Assembly (NCBI GenBank): GCA_001449105.1
Contig: LNIY01000091.1
Span: 1-45,970, forward strand
DNA from: Caulobacter vibrioides
Lineage (GTDB): Bacteria; Pseudomonadota; Alphaproteobacteria; Caulobacterales; Caulobacteraceae
DNA: 45,970 bases
Reading direction: 5' to 3'
Shown in pieces: positions 7,491 through 18,200 of the stretch. The first letter of the stretch is position 1. Every line of letters starts with the position of its first letter. The notes beneath the pieces were generated by a model that searched no databases, had not been told where the DNA came from, and was given only the letters and a program-made list of their open reading frames with translations. A program made the translations under genes and the position numbers.

Positions 7491-10454
7491 TTAGGCGAAG
7501 GCTTCGGTGAGGAAGGCTTCGAGTTCCTTGAGGTGGCGGCTCATCAGGCCGGCGGCGGTGGAGGCGCTGGCCGGACGGCCCACGTAGCGGGCGCGCTTGG
7601 CCTTGATGTCCATCTTGTCGAGGGTGAGCTCGATCCACGGATCGACGAAGGTCCAGCCGCCCATGTTCTTCGGCTCTTCCTGCACCCACATCAGCTCGGC
7701 GTTCTTGAAGCGGTTCAGGACGCCCATGACCGACTTCATCGGCCACGGATAGAACTGCTCCAGGCGCAGGATGTAGACGTCGTCGCGGCCGGTCTTGGCG
7801 CGCTGGTCGATCAGGTCGAAGTAGACCTTGCCCGAGCACATGATGACGCGCTTGATCTGATCGTCGCTCTTCAGCGTGATCCCGCCGACGTCGCAGCCGG
7901 CTTCGGCGCCGTCCACCATCACGCGGTGGAAGGCGGTGCCTTCGGCCAGGTCCGCCAGGTTCGAGACGGCGCGCTTGTGGCGCAGCAGGCTCTTGGGCGA
8001 CATCACGATCAGCGGCTTGCGGTACTCACGGTGCATCTGGCGACGCAGGGCGTGGAAGTAGTTGGCCGGGGTGGTGCAGTTGACCACCTGCATGTTGTCT
8101 TCCGCGCACGACTGCAGGAAGCGCTCGAGGCGCGCCGAGCTGTGCTCGGGGCCCTGGCCTTCGTAGCCGTGCGGCAGCAGCATGACGAGGCCGCTCATCC
8201 GCAGCCACTTGCGCTCGCCCGAGCTGATGAACTGGTCGATCACCACCTGGGCGCCGTTCACGAAGTCGCCGAACTGGCCTTCCCACAGGGTCAGGGTGTT
8301 CGGGTCGGCCAGCGAGAAGCCGTACTCGAAGCCGAGCACCGCCTCTTCCGACAGGGCCGAGTCGATGACTTCGTAGTTGGCCTGGCCGGGGCGGATGTTG
8401 TTCAGCGGCGTGTAGTGCTCTTCGGTCTTCTGGTCGATGACGTCGGAGTGGCGCTGGGTGAAGGTGCCGCGGACCGAGTCCTGGCCCGACAGGCGGACCG
8501 GGAAGCCCTCGTCGAGCAGGGTGGCGAAGGCCATGTGCTCGGCGGCGCCCCAGTCGAGGCCCTCGCCCTTGGTGAAGGCGTCACGACGGTTCTCGATGGC
8601 GCGACGCACGGTCTTGTGGGCGTCGATGCGCTCGGGAATGGCCGTGATCTTGGCGGCCAGCTCCTGCAGCTTGGCGAGCGGAACGTCGGTCTTGCCGCGA
8701 CGCTCTTCGTCGCCCGGCTGGGCTAGGCCCTTCCACTTGCCGTCCAGCCAGTCGGCCTTGTTGGCCTTGTAGCTCTTGCCGGACTCGAATTCCTTGTCGA
8801 GGAAGGTCTCGAACTCGCCGACCCAGCCGTCGGACTCGGCCTGGCTGATCAGGCCTTCGGCGATCAGGCGGTTGGCGTACAGTTCGCGCGTCGAGGGGTG
8901 ACCCTTGATCTTCGCGTACATCAGCGGCGACGTCATGGTCGGATCGTCGCCTTCGTTGTGGCCGAAGCGACGGTAGCAGACCATGTCGATGACCACGTCC
9001 TTGCCGAACATCTGGCGATATTCGGTGGCGACCTTGGCCGCGAAGACCACGGCTTCGGGATCGTCGCCGTTCACGTGGAAGATCGGGGCCTCGACCATCA
9101 GCGCCATGTCGCTCGGGTAGGGCGAGCTGCGCGAGTAGCGCGGGCTGGTGGTGAAGCCGATCTGGTTGTTGACGATGAAGTGGATGGTGCCGCCCGTGCG
9201 GTAGCCCTTCAGGCCCGACAGGGTGAAGCACTCGGCCACGACGCCCTGGCCGGCGAAGGCCGCGTCGCCGTGCAGCAGCAGCGGCAGCACGTGGCCGCGG
9301 CCGGCGTCCGGGGTCTCGCGCAGCAGGAAGGCCTGCTTGGCGCGGGCCTTGCCGATGACGACCGGGTTGACGATTTCCAGGTGCGACGGGTTGGCGGTCA
9401 GCGACAGGTGGACCTTGTTGTCGTCGAACTCACGGTCCGACGAGGCGCCCATGTGATACTTCACGTCGCCCGAGCCTTCGACGTCGGACGGGACCGACGA
9501 GCCGCCTTGGAACTCGTGGAAGATCACGTGGTAGGGCTTGCCCATCACGGCGGCCAGCACGTTCAGGCGGCCGCGGTGCGGCATGCCCAGGACGATGTCC
9601 TTCACGCCCAGCGCGCCGCCGCGCTTGATGATCTGCTCCATGGCCGGAACCATGGCTTCGCCGCCGTCGAGGCCGAAGCGCTTGGTGCCGGGGAAACGCT
9701 TGTGCAGGAAGCGCTCGAAGCCTTCGGCCTCGACCAGCTTCTTGAGGATGGCGACCTTGCCCTCCTTGGAGAACACGATCTCCTTGTCGCGGCCTTCGAT
9801 GCGCTCCTGCAGCCAGGCCTTCTCGGCCGGGTCGGAGATGTGCATGTACTGCACGCCGACGTTGCCGCAGTAGGTGCGGCGCAGGATGGCGAGGATCTCG
9901 CGGATCGTGGCGGTCTCCAGACCCAGCACGAAGTCGAGGAAGATCGGACGGTCGTAGTCGGCCTCGGCGAAGCCATAGGTGGCCGGGTCGAGCTCGCTGG
10001 CGTCCTTGGCGGGATCCAGGCCCAGCGGATCGAGGTTGGCGGCGAGGTGGCCGCGCATCCGGTAGGCCCGGATCATCATGATGGCGCGCAGGCTGTCCAG
10101 CGTGGCGGCGCGGACGGCTTCGGCGGAAGCGCCGGGGGCCTTGCCCTCGACGGCCTTGGCGATCTTGGCTTCGACGGCGGGGGCGACGCTGGCCCACTGG
10201 CCGTCAAGCGCCGAGAGCCAGTCGGGGCGGGCGGCGGGCACGCTCTTGGGCGTCCAGGCCGGGTCCTTGGCGGCGCGCTTGACCTGATCGGCCTGCTCGG
10301 CCAGCGAGGAGAAGAAGGCGTTCCAAGAGGGCTCGACCGACCCGGGGTTCTCCGCCCACTGGGCGTAGAGGTCCTCTACGAATGCGGCGTTCGCGCCGTA
10401 GAGGAAGGAGGTCTCGGTCAAGACCTGATTGATGATGCCTGCGTCGTCCGCCAT
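7491..10454 (-). CDS. sucA: 2-oxoglutarate dehydrogenase E1 (thiamine-dependent)
   Basis: The 987-residue E1 component decarboxylates 2-oxoglutarate using thiamine diphosphate and succinylates the E2 lipoyl arm. The N-terminal OGDH segment (FLYGANAAFVEDLYAQW) is present, followed by the conserved RAYRMRGHLAANLDPLGL. The ThDP/Mg site is HGDAAFAGQGVV with IVNNQIGFTT. C-terminal transketolase-like motifs include LLPHGYEGQGPEHSSARLER. Length is typical. It sits between sucD and sucB, 281 bp after sucD. That gap holds a palindrome and a hairpin repeat, so sucA-sucB may have its own promoter besides read-through from sucCD. Confidence 0.98.
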   Translation of the reverse strand: MADDAGIINQVLTETSFLYGANAAFVEDLYAQWAENPGSVEPSWNAFFSSLAEQADQVKRAAKDPAWTPKSVPAARPDWLSALDGQWASVAPAVEAKIAKAVEGKAPGASAEAVRAATLDSLRAIMMIRAYRMRGHLAANLDPLGLDPAKDASELDPATYGFAEADYDRPIFLDFVLGLETATIREILAILRRTYCGNVGVQYMHISDPAEKAWLQERIEGRDKEIVFSKEGKVAILKKLVEAEGFERFLHKRFPGTKRFGLDGGEAMVPAMEQIIKRGGALGVKDIVLGMPHRGRLNVLAAVMGKPYHVIFHEFQGGSSVPSDVEGSGDVKYHMGASSDREFDDNKVHLSLTANPSHLEIVNPVVIGKARAKQAFLLRETPDAGRGHVLPLLLHGDAAFAGQGVVAECFTLSGLKGYRTGGTIHFIVNNQIGFTTSPRYSRSSPYPSDMALMVEAPIFHVNGDDPEAVVFAAKVATEYRQMFGKDVVIDMVCYRRFGHNEGDDPTMTSPLMYAKIKGHPSTRELYANRLIAEGLISQAESDGWVGEFETFLDKEFESGKSYKANKADWLDGKWKGLAQPGDEERRGKTDVPLAKLQELAAKITAIPERIDAHKTVRRAIENRRDAFTKGEGLDWGAAEHMAFATLLDEGFPVRLSGQDSVRGTFTQRHSDVIDQKTEEHYTPLNNIRPGQANYEVIDSALSEEAVLGFEYGFSLADPNTLTLWEGQFGDFVNGAQVVIDQFISSGERKWLRMSGLVMLLPHGYEGQGPEHSSARLERFLQSCAEDNMQVVNCTTPANYFHALRRQMHREYRKPLIVMSPKSLLRHKRAVSNLADLAEGTAFHRVMVDGAEAGCDVGGITLKSDDQIKRVIMCSGKVYFDLIDQRAKTGRDDVYILRLEQFYPWPMKSVMGVLNRFKNAELMWVQEEPKNMGGWTFVDPWIELTLDKMDIKAKRARYVGRPASASTAAGLMSRHLKELEAFLTEAFA

Positions 10455-10574
10455 CGTCTTCGCCTCGATGCTCGCCCGCCGAGGCCATCCGGCGGGATCA
10501 CGAGCTCGTTTGAAACATGAAGCGCGACGACCGGTTGGCCGCTATCCATTTTCGGCCGCTGCGCTTCGGATCCG

Positions 10575-10608
10575 TTTACGGGACCGGTTTAGACACCGGT
10601 CCCGTAAA
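10575..10608. promoter_or_regulatory. Perfect 14-bp palindrome upstream of sucA
   Basis: The arms tttacgggaccggt (10575-10588) and accggtcccgtaaa (10595-10608) are exact reverse complements around a 6-base spacer. It lies about 120 bp before the sucA start, in the sucD-sucA gap. No T-run follows on the minus strand, and an AT-rich tatatt stands beside it there. An operator over a sucA promoter is more likely than a terminator, but the binding protein is unknown. Confidence 0.5.
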
Positions 10609-10644
10609 TATAGTCTCTCAATCTCCCGTCGCCCGCGCCGTGCG

Positions 10645-10716
10645 GCGGGGCCCAGGTGATTTTTTCGGATCGTCGACTGGCGGTCGCAAAAAACCTGGGC
10701 CCCGCGCGAGGCGGGG
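10645..10716 (-). repeat. Palindromic repeat / likely sucCD terminator
   Basis: Inverted arms gcggggcccaggt (10645-10657) and acctgggccccgc (10693-10705) flank a 35-base spacer bounded by T- and A-runs. On the minus strand a ccccgc-ctcgc-gcgggg hairpin followed by cccaggtttttt comes just after the sucD stop, which resembles an intrinsic terminator. The cccagg-plus-GC-hairpin design recurs at 18.73-18.83 kb, so this is a mobile or spreading repeat type that may be used as a terminator. Confidence 0.6.
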
Positions 10717-10735
10717 TTTCGGTAGTCTAGTCTAA

Positions 10736-11620
10736 TCAGCCCTTGAGGACTTCGAGCAGGGTCTCGCCCAGCTTCGCCGGCGACGGCGAAACGCGGATGC
10801 CCGCTTCTTCCATCGCCGCGATCTTGTCCTCGGCGCCGCCCTTGCCGCCCGAGATGATGGCGCCGGCGTGACCCATGTGACGGCCCGGAGGAGCCGTGCG
10901 GCCGGCGATGAAGCCGACCATGGGCTTCTTGCGGCCGCGCTTGGCTTCGTCCTTCAGGAACTGAGCCGCTTCTTCTTCGGCCGAGCCGCCGATTTCACCG
11001 ATCATGACGATCGACTTGGTGGCTTCGTCGGCCAGGAACAGTTCCAGGACGTCGATGAACTCGGTGCCTTTGACCGGGTCGCCGCCGATGCCGACGGCCG
11101 TGGTCTGGCCCAGGCCCGCGTTGGTGGTCTGGAACACGGCTTCGTAGGTCAGGGTGCCCGAACGCGACACGACGCCGACCGAGCCTTCCGAGAAGATCGA
11201 ACCCGGCATGATGCCGATCTTGCACTGGTTCGGGGTCAGGACGCCCGGGCAGTTCGGGCCGATCAGGCGCGACTTGGAGCCTTGCAGGGCCTTCTTCACG
11301 CGCACCATGTCCAGCACCGGGATGCCTTCGGTGATGCAGACGATCAGCGGGATCTCGGCGTCGATGGCTTCCAGGATCGAGTCGGCCGCGAAGGGCGGCG
11401 GGACGTAGATCACCGAGGCGTCGGCGCCGGTGGCTTCCTTGGCTTCGCCGACGGTGTCGAACACCGGCAGGCCGATGTGCGTCTGGCCGCCCTTACCCGG
11501 GGTGACGCCGCCGACCATCTTGGTGCCGTAGGCGATGGCCTGTTCCGAGTGGAACGTGCCCTGGGCGCCGGTGAAGCCCTGGGTGATGACCTTGGTTTCA
11601 GAACCGATGAGGATCGACAT
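10736..11620 (-). CDS. sucD: Succinyl-CoA synthetase alpha subunit
   Basis: A 294-residue alpha subunit of ADP/GDP-forming succinyl-CoA ligase. It binds CoA through an N-terminal Rossmann domain ([19 protein letters not shown]) and carries the phosphohistidine in [14 protein letters not shown] near the C-terminus. The segment [20 protein letters not shown] is also typical. It starts 2 bp after the sucC stop, so the two subunits are co-translated, which suits their fixed stoichiometry. Confidence 0.98.
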   Translation of the reverse strand: MSILIGSETKVITQGFTGAQGTFHSEQAIAYGTKMVGGVTPGKGGQTHIGLPVFDTVGEAKEATGADASVIYVPPPFAADSILEAIDAEIPLIVCITEGIPVLDMVRVKKALQGSKSRLIGPNCPGVLTPNQCKIGIMPGSIFSEGSVGVVSRSGTLTYEAVFQTTNAGLGQTTAVGIGGDPVKGTEFIDVLELFLADEATKSIVMIGEIGGSAEEEAAQFLKDEAKRGRKKPMVGFIAGRTAPPGRHMGHAGAIISGGKGGAEDKIAAMEEAGIRVSPSPAKLGETLLEVLKG

Positions 11621-11622
11621 GA

Positions 11623-12822
<1,200 letters not shown>

Positions 12823-13363
12823 GAGGGGACCGGTCTTCCGCGACGGTTCTTGAATGTGGCGGCGTTATAGGAGCGTGATTTCGCAGGCGCAACCGCACTT
12901 GGACGATAAGGCGCCCCCATATTTTCGATCCGTTGTCCGAACGGACAACGGCGCCGCCTTCCTAGGCCGGGCGAGCGAAAAGCCTGATCTTTTCGCAAAT
13001 CGTCCACAGCCCCGTCCTGGCAAGGCGTTGAGGCTCGCGCAGGGGCTCGAATAACCCTGTTACCGCTCCCTCTAATCGCGAGGGCGGCACGATTGTGCAC
13101 TGCGGTTGCGCTTCCGGAGGACGAAGGCGGATATGCCGCGGTTCGTGACGAAGTATTGCTGCGGTCATCGAGCGCCGTGCGTCGAGCGTTGGAAAAACAA
13201 CGACTTAAATACGATGCATTTTGTGCAAAAACGGAAAATCGAGGCAGGATATACTCGGCGCGGCCGCATGACTTGAAAGTATCAATCATTTATTGACCGT
13301 CCCGAAGCTTCTCCTTGCCTGACGCGTTCCGGGAAACCCCCGGTCGGCAACGGAAAAGCGCCC
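12823..13363. other. 541-bp non-coding region between sucC and the PAS chemoreceptor
   Basis: The region separates two divergent genes and must hold both promoters. I see a 22-bp palindrome at 12930-12951 and an AT-richer stretch around 13195-13290. A tatact hexamer at 13250-13255 could serve as a -10 element for the chemoreceptor, but I see no good -35 beside it. The short open frames here have no recognisable protein character. I see no tRNA or known riboswitch fold. Confidence 0.5.
12930..12951. promoter_or_regulatory. 22-bp palindrome upstream of sucC
   Basis: ccgttgtccg and cggacaacgg are exact reverse complements around aa. The element lies about 108 bp upstream of the sucC ATG. Its length, symmetry and two-base spacer suit a dimeric repressor or activator site. 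No terminator features are present. Confidence 0.5.
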
Positions 13364-15043
13364 ATGTTCAACCGCTCGCAAGTCCAGGCCGTCGAGACCC
13401 TGGCGGCCCTCGACCGCTCGCTGGCGACCATCGAGTTCGATCCGAAAGGCCGGATCCTCACCGCGAACGAGAACTTCTGCACGGCCATGGGCTACGCGCT
13501 GACCGAGATCGTCGGCCAGCATCACAGTCTGTTCGTCGAGCCCGACTACGCGGCCAGCGGCGAATACGCGGCGTTCTGGGCCAAGCTCGGCCGCGGCGAG
13601 TTCGACGCCCGCGAATACATGCGCGTGGGCAAGGGCGGCCGCGAGGTGTGGATCCAGGCCTCGTACAATCCGATCCGCAACGCGCGCGGCGCGGTGACCC
13701 GCATCGTCAAGATCGCCACCGACATCACCGAGCAGAAGCGCCGCGCCGCCGAGCAGGACGGCAAGATGGAGGCCATCGGCCGGGCCCAGGCGGTGATCGA
13801 GTTCACCCCGGCCGGCGAGATCCTGACCGCCAACCAGAACTTCCTCGACGCGCTGGGCTATTCGCTGAGCGAGATCCAGGGGCGCCATCACCGGATGTTC
13901 GTCGAGCCGGCCGAGGTCGACGCGCCCGGCTACGCGGGCTTCTGGGACCGGCTGAACGCCGGCGAGTTCGTGGCCGCCGAGTTCAAGCGCCTGGGCAAGG
14001 GCGGGCGCGCGGTATGGATCCAGGCCTCGTACAACCCGATCTTCGACCACAAGCGCCGCATCGCCAAGGTCGTGAAGTTCGCCACCGTGGTCACCGGCCG
14101 CGTCGACGCGGTCAGCGCCATCGCCACGGGGCTGGACCAGCTGGCCCGCAACAACCTGACCTACCGCATCGACAAGCCGGTCGACCCGCAGTTCGCCAAG
14201 GTGCGTGACGACTTCAACAGCGCCATGTCGGCCCTGGACGGCGCCATGGGCGTGGTGGCCTCGGCCACCCAGAGCGTCGGCGCCGGGGCGCAGGAGATCT
14301 CGATCGCCGCCGACGACCTGTCGCGCCGCACCGAGATCCAGGCCTCGAACCTGGAGGAGGCGGCCGCCGCCCTCGACCAGATCACCGCCACCGTCAACCG
14401 CAGCGCCGAGGGCGCGCGCCAGGTCTCGCAGGTCGCCTCGGCCGCCCGCGTCGACGCCACCCGCTCGGGCGAGATCGTCAGCGAGGCCGTCGCGGCCATG
14501 GGCGAGATCGAGGAAAGCTCGGGCAAGATCACCAGCATCATCGGCGTGATCGACGAGATCGCCTTCCAGACCAACCTGCTGGCCCTCAATGCGGGCGTGG
14601 AAGCGGCCCGCGCCGGCGACGCCGGCAAGGGCTTCGCGGTCGTGGCCTCGGAAGTGCGGGCTCTCGCCCAGCGCTCGGCCGAGGCGGCCAAGGAGATCAA
14701 GGCCCTGATCGCCAAGAGCACCTCGCAGGTCGGCCGCGGCGTGCGGCTGGTCGGCGAGACCGGCGAGGCCCTGGCCACCATCGTCGACAAGGTCGGCAAG
14801 ATCGACGGCCTGATCCTGGAGATCGCGCAGTCCTCGCGCGAGCAGGCCACGGGCCTTTCGGAGGTCAACACCGCCGTCAATCGCATGGACGAGGTCACCC
14901 AGCGCAACTCGGCCATGGTCGAGGAAGCCACCGTCGCCTCGGCCAGCCTCAAGCTGGAGGCCGGCGAGCTGGCGCAGATGGTGTCGCGCTTCGACGTGAG
15001 CGGCGGCGGGGCGGCGACGCAAGCCGCGAGGCGGCGGGCTTAG
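13364..15043 (+). CDS. Soluble double-PAS methyl-accepting chemotaxis protein
   Basis: A 559-residue cytoplasmic chemoreceptor with no membrane segment. The order is PAS1 (about 15-122), PAS2 (about 137-244), then a methyl-accepting signalling domain (about 270-545). The signalling tip is [20 protein letters not shown], the conserved hairpin that contacts CheA/CheW. The two PAS domains look like a recent duplication: EVWIQASYNPI and AVWIQASYNPI fall 122 residues apart and are nearly identical at DNA level. The layout matches BdlA/Aer-like energy or redox sensors of the PAS-PAS-MCP type, whose PAS domains often bind haem or flavin; the ligand here is unknown. No CheR-docking pentapeptide is seen at the C-terminus. 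It converges on the next gene across an inverted repeat pair. No che operon is nearby. Confidence 0.92.
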   Translation: MFNRSQVQAVETLAALDRSLATIEFDPKGRILTANENFCTAMGYALTEIVGQHHSLFVEPDYAASGEYAAFWAKLGRGEFDAREYMRVGKGGREVWIQASYNPIRNARGAVTRIVKIATDITEQKRRAAEQDGKMEAIGRAQAVIEFTPAGEILTANQNFLDALGYSLSEIQGRHHRMFVEPAEVDAPGYAGFWDRLNAGEFVAAEFKRLGKGGRAVWIQASYNPIFDHKRRIAKVVKFATVVTGRVDAVSAIATGLDQLARNNLTYRIDKPVDPQFAKVRDDFNSAMSALDGAMGVVASATQSVGAGAQEISIAADDLSRRTEIQASNLEEAAAALDQITATVNRSAEGARQVSQVASAARVDATRSGEIVSEAVAAMGEIEESSGKITSIIGVIDEIAFQTNLLALNAGVEAARAGDAGKGFAVVASEVRALAQRSAEAAKEIKALIAKSTSQVGRGVRLVGETGEALATIVDKVGKIDGLILEIAQSSREQATGLSEVNTAVNRMDEVTQRNSAMVEEATVASASLKLEAGELAQMVSRFDVSGGGAATQAARRRA

Positions 15044-15050
15044 CGCCTGG

Positions 15051-15226
15051 AAAACCTCTCCCATGGGGAGAGGGAGGGGCCCGCGCCGATAGGCGTGGGA
15101 GGGTGAGGGGATAAACCGCCAACGGTCCCATCACCCTTCGACCGAGGCCTGTCCGGATAGGCCTGAACCCCTCACCCTCCCATGCTGCGCATGGGTCCCT
15201 CCCTCTCCCTCTGGGAGAGGGTTTTA
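15051..15226. repeat. Inverted pair of the second intergenic repeat family
   Basis: The left copy (15051-15110) runs aaaacctctcc...gagagggaggggcccgcgcc...gtgggagggtgagggg. The right copy (15168-15226) is its inverted relative, ending gagagggttttat. The two lie head to head between convergent genes and could form a long cruciform or a two-way terminator. The TAA stop of the minus-strand gene lies inside the taaaaccctctc tip of the right copy. A sister locus is at 41.54-41.75 kb. Confidence 0.85.
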
Positions 15227-18200
15227 TTTGACCGCCGCCGTCGCCCGGCGTTCCAGCTTGCCCCAGCCGACGCGGCCGCCGCGCACGGCGGTCAGCACCG
15301 ACTTGACCACCACGTAGTACATCAGCTGGCGGTAGCCGAAGCGCTGGACCGGCAGGTAGGGCAGGTCCGCCCATGGCGCGCGCTTCTCCAGCGCCATGCC
15401 CAGGGCGCCGGCCGACAGGTCGACCAGGATGAACACCGCCCAGTAGAGCAGGCCGCGCACCATGTCGTCGGGCCGCCATTCCAGCGGGTGGGCGAGCGCC
15501 GCGTAGAGGCCCGAGACCAGGCTCCAGACGACGGCGAGGTCCACGAGCGGCGCGGCCACCGCCAGCAGGATCTGGAACAGCCATATCTGCGGCAGGGCCA
15601 CGAAGCCCAGCACCGGGGTCTTGGGGTTGAACAGCGCCGCGCGATGCTTCCACACGCACTGCAGGGTGCCGAACGACCAGCGGAAGCGCTGCTTGAGCAG
15701 GCCCGCCACCGTGTCGGGCGCCTCGGTATAGGCGCGGGCGGCCGGGTCGAAGGCCACCTTCCAGCCGGCGCGCTGGCAGGCGATGGTCAGGTCCTGGTCC
15801 TCGGCCAGGGTGTCGGAGGGATAGCCGCCCAGGGCGTCCAGCACGCTCTTGCGCCAGGCCCCGACGGCGCCCGGCACCACGGTCACCGCGCCCAGGGCCG
15901 CCAGCGCCCGTCGCTCCAGGTTCTGGGCGGTGACGTACTCCAGCGCCTGCCAGCGGGTGACGATGTTGAGGCGGTTGCCGACGATGGCGTTGCCGGCCAC
16001 CGCGCCGATCTTCGGATCGGCGAACCAGCGCACCAGACGGCCGATGGTCGAGGTCGGGAACAGGGTGTCGGCGTCCAGCGCCACCACGAACTCGCCCTTG
16101 GCCAAGGCCAGGCCCCTGTTCACGGCCCGCGCCTTGCCGCCGTTCTCGAACGACAGCAGGGTCACGCGCGGATCATCGGCGAAGTGGCTGCGCACCTCTT
16201 CGGCCGTGCGGTCCTTGGAGCCGTCGTCGAGGACCAGCACCTCGATGTTCTTCCAGTCGCTCTCCAGGATCCGCGCCACCGAGGCGGCGATCACCTTCTC
16301 CTCGTTGAAGCAGGGGATCAGCACGCTGACCAGCGGACCCGTCGCCGGATCCAGGTCGTCCGGCGTGCGCTCGGTCGCCTTGTGGACCAGGGCCAGGCAC
16401 GCCAGGAAGACGAGGCGGGCGACGCCTAGCGCGATGGCGGTGATGAAGAGCCCGACCAGGAGGGCGTTCAGCCCCCGGAAGAAGCCGAAGCCGACGCGGT
16501 CCAGCGCCAGGCCGACGGGATCGCGTTCGCTCTTGGGCATCACCTGCTCGGGGGTCATGCCGGCCAGCTCGCCAACGGTGACCAGGCGGTAGCCGCGGGC
16601 GCGGATGCCGTCGATCAGGCCGGGCAGGGCCTTGATGGTGTTCTCGCGATTGCCGCCGGCGTCGTGCAGCAGAACGATCTGGCCGGGATTGGCGCCGGGA
16701 TGGTCGAGGCGATCCAGAGCGCGGTCGATGATCACCTGGGGCGGCGGCTTCTGCCAGTCGTCGGTGTCGATCCGCAGGCCGACGATCAGGTAGCCCAGGG
16801 TCTGGGCGATCACCAGGGGATCGACCTCGCGCGGGGTCGAGGGCTCGGCGTCGCCGAAGAACGGCGGGCGGAACAGGCGCATGGAGCGGCCGGTGACCAC
16901 CTCGAACAGGCGCTGGGTGGCGTTCAGCTCGACCTGGGTCTGGGGCAGGGGCGTTTCGCCGATGTTCGGATGGGTCCAGGTGTGGCCGCCCACATCGTGG
17001 CCCTCGCGGATCTCGCGCTCCACCAGGCCCGGATGCTTCTGCATGTTCTGGCCGATGACGAAGAAGGTCGCGGGCGCGTTCTTGGCCTTGAGGATGTCGA
17101 GGATCTTCGGGGTCCAGCGCGGGTCGGGGCCGTCGTCGAAGGTCAGGGCCACAAGGCCCGGCTTCTGGCCGTAGCGCTCGATGACGTAGGAGCTGGGCAG
17201 AACGTCGTAGGTCTCGCCAGAGATCAGGCCGGTGTCGGGATCGAACTCCAGGGACCGCTTGCCGGGCGTGGGCAGGGACGAGACGCGCAGCACCTCGCCG
17301 CCGCCGTCGAAGTCGACGCTCTGGCCGGCCGGAATGCGGGTCAGGGCGCTGGCCGTTCCCTTGCCGTAGGGCTGGCCCAGCACGCTCCACACGCCGGGAT
17401 CCTCGCCGCCCATCCGCCACAGGCCATAGCCGCGCGGCCGGAACGGGTCGGTGACCTTGACCTGGTTGAACAGGGTGGCCGCGTCGAGGAACCAGACCAC
17501 ATGCTTGTCGCCGTCGTCGCCCTGGTAGCCGTAGGTCGGGTTCAGGGCGTCGTCGTCCATGCGGATGTCGGCGCCGGCGTCCTGGGCGTTGCGGATCGCC
17601 TCGTGGAAGGTGGCCGCGTCGCCGCTGGCCGCCGTGCCGTCGGGCTTCAGCGTCCAGTCGTAGCCGTAGGCGCCCAGGGCCATCACGGTGCGGGCCGGAT
17701 CGAGCGCGGCGAAGCGCTTGTCGAGTTCGTTTTCGTACCAGTCTTGCCCTGCGTTGGGACCGGGGTCGCCGCCGCCGTAGTGCTGGTCGTAGGCCATCAG
17801 CACGATGGTGTCGGCCGACTGTTGCAGGCGCTTCAGCGGCCAGCCCTGCTCGTCGAAGGGCGCGGTGACCCAGACCTCGCGGCCCGAGGCCTTGAAGGCC
17901 GCGCGGGCCTCGTCCAGCAGCAGCGGATAGTTGGAGAGGCCCTTGGGCGACAGGGCCTCGAGGTCGAAGATGTAGCCGCCGAAGCCGCGGCGCTGGGCCA
18001 GGGCGACGAGGTTGTCGATCAGCGCCTTGCGGGCGGCCGGATCGGCCAGCATGGCGTCGGCCATCGGGCCGTTGAAGCTGGCGTCGGCCGAGTTGTGGAC
18101 CAGCGGCAGCACGGTGGGGTGGTTGGTCGCCGCGGCGATGCGGGCCGTGCCCACGGGATCGTCGTCGACCGTGATCTGGCCCCTGGGGCCGTTCATGGCC

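Noticed and set aside
13085..13099. Sigma-54 promoter-like ggcac-N-tgc upstream of the PAS chemoreceptor
   Set aside because: The spacing between the GG and GC elements is one base short of the strict requirement.
13286..15064. Very long antisense open frame opposite the PAS chemoreceptor (and similar ones opposite sucA, polA, the GT2 protein and the membrane chemoreceptor)
   Set aside because: These are GC-driven shadows: Arg/Gly/Ala/His-rich, without any domain, and opposite genes with intact motifs.
15051..15226. CRISPR-like array from the recurring G/C blocks
   Set aside because: Copies are inverted, few, and lie at separate intergenic sites with no regular spacers or cas genes.
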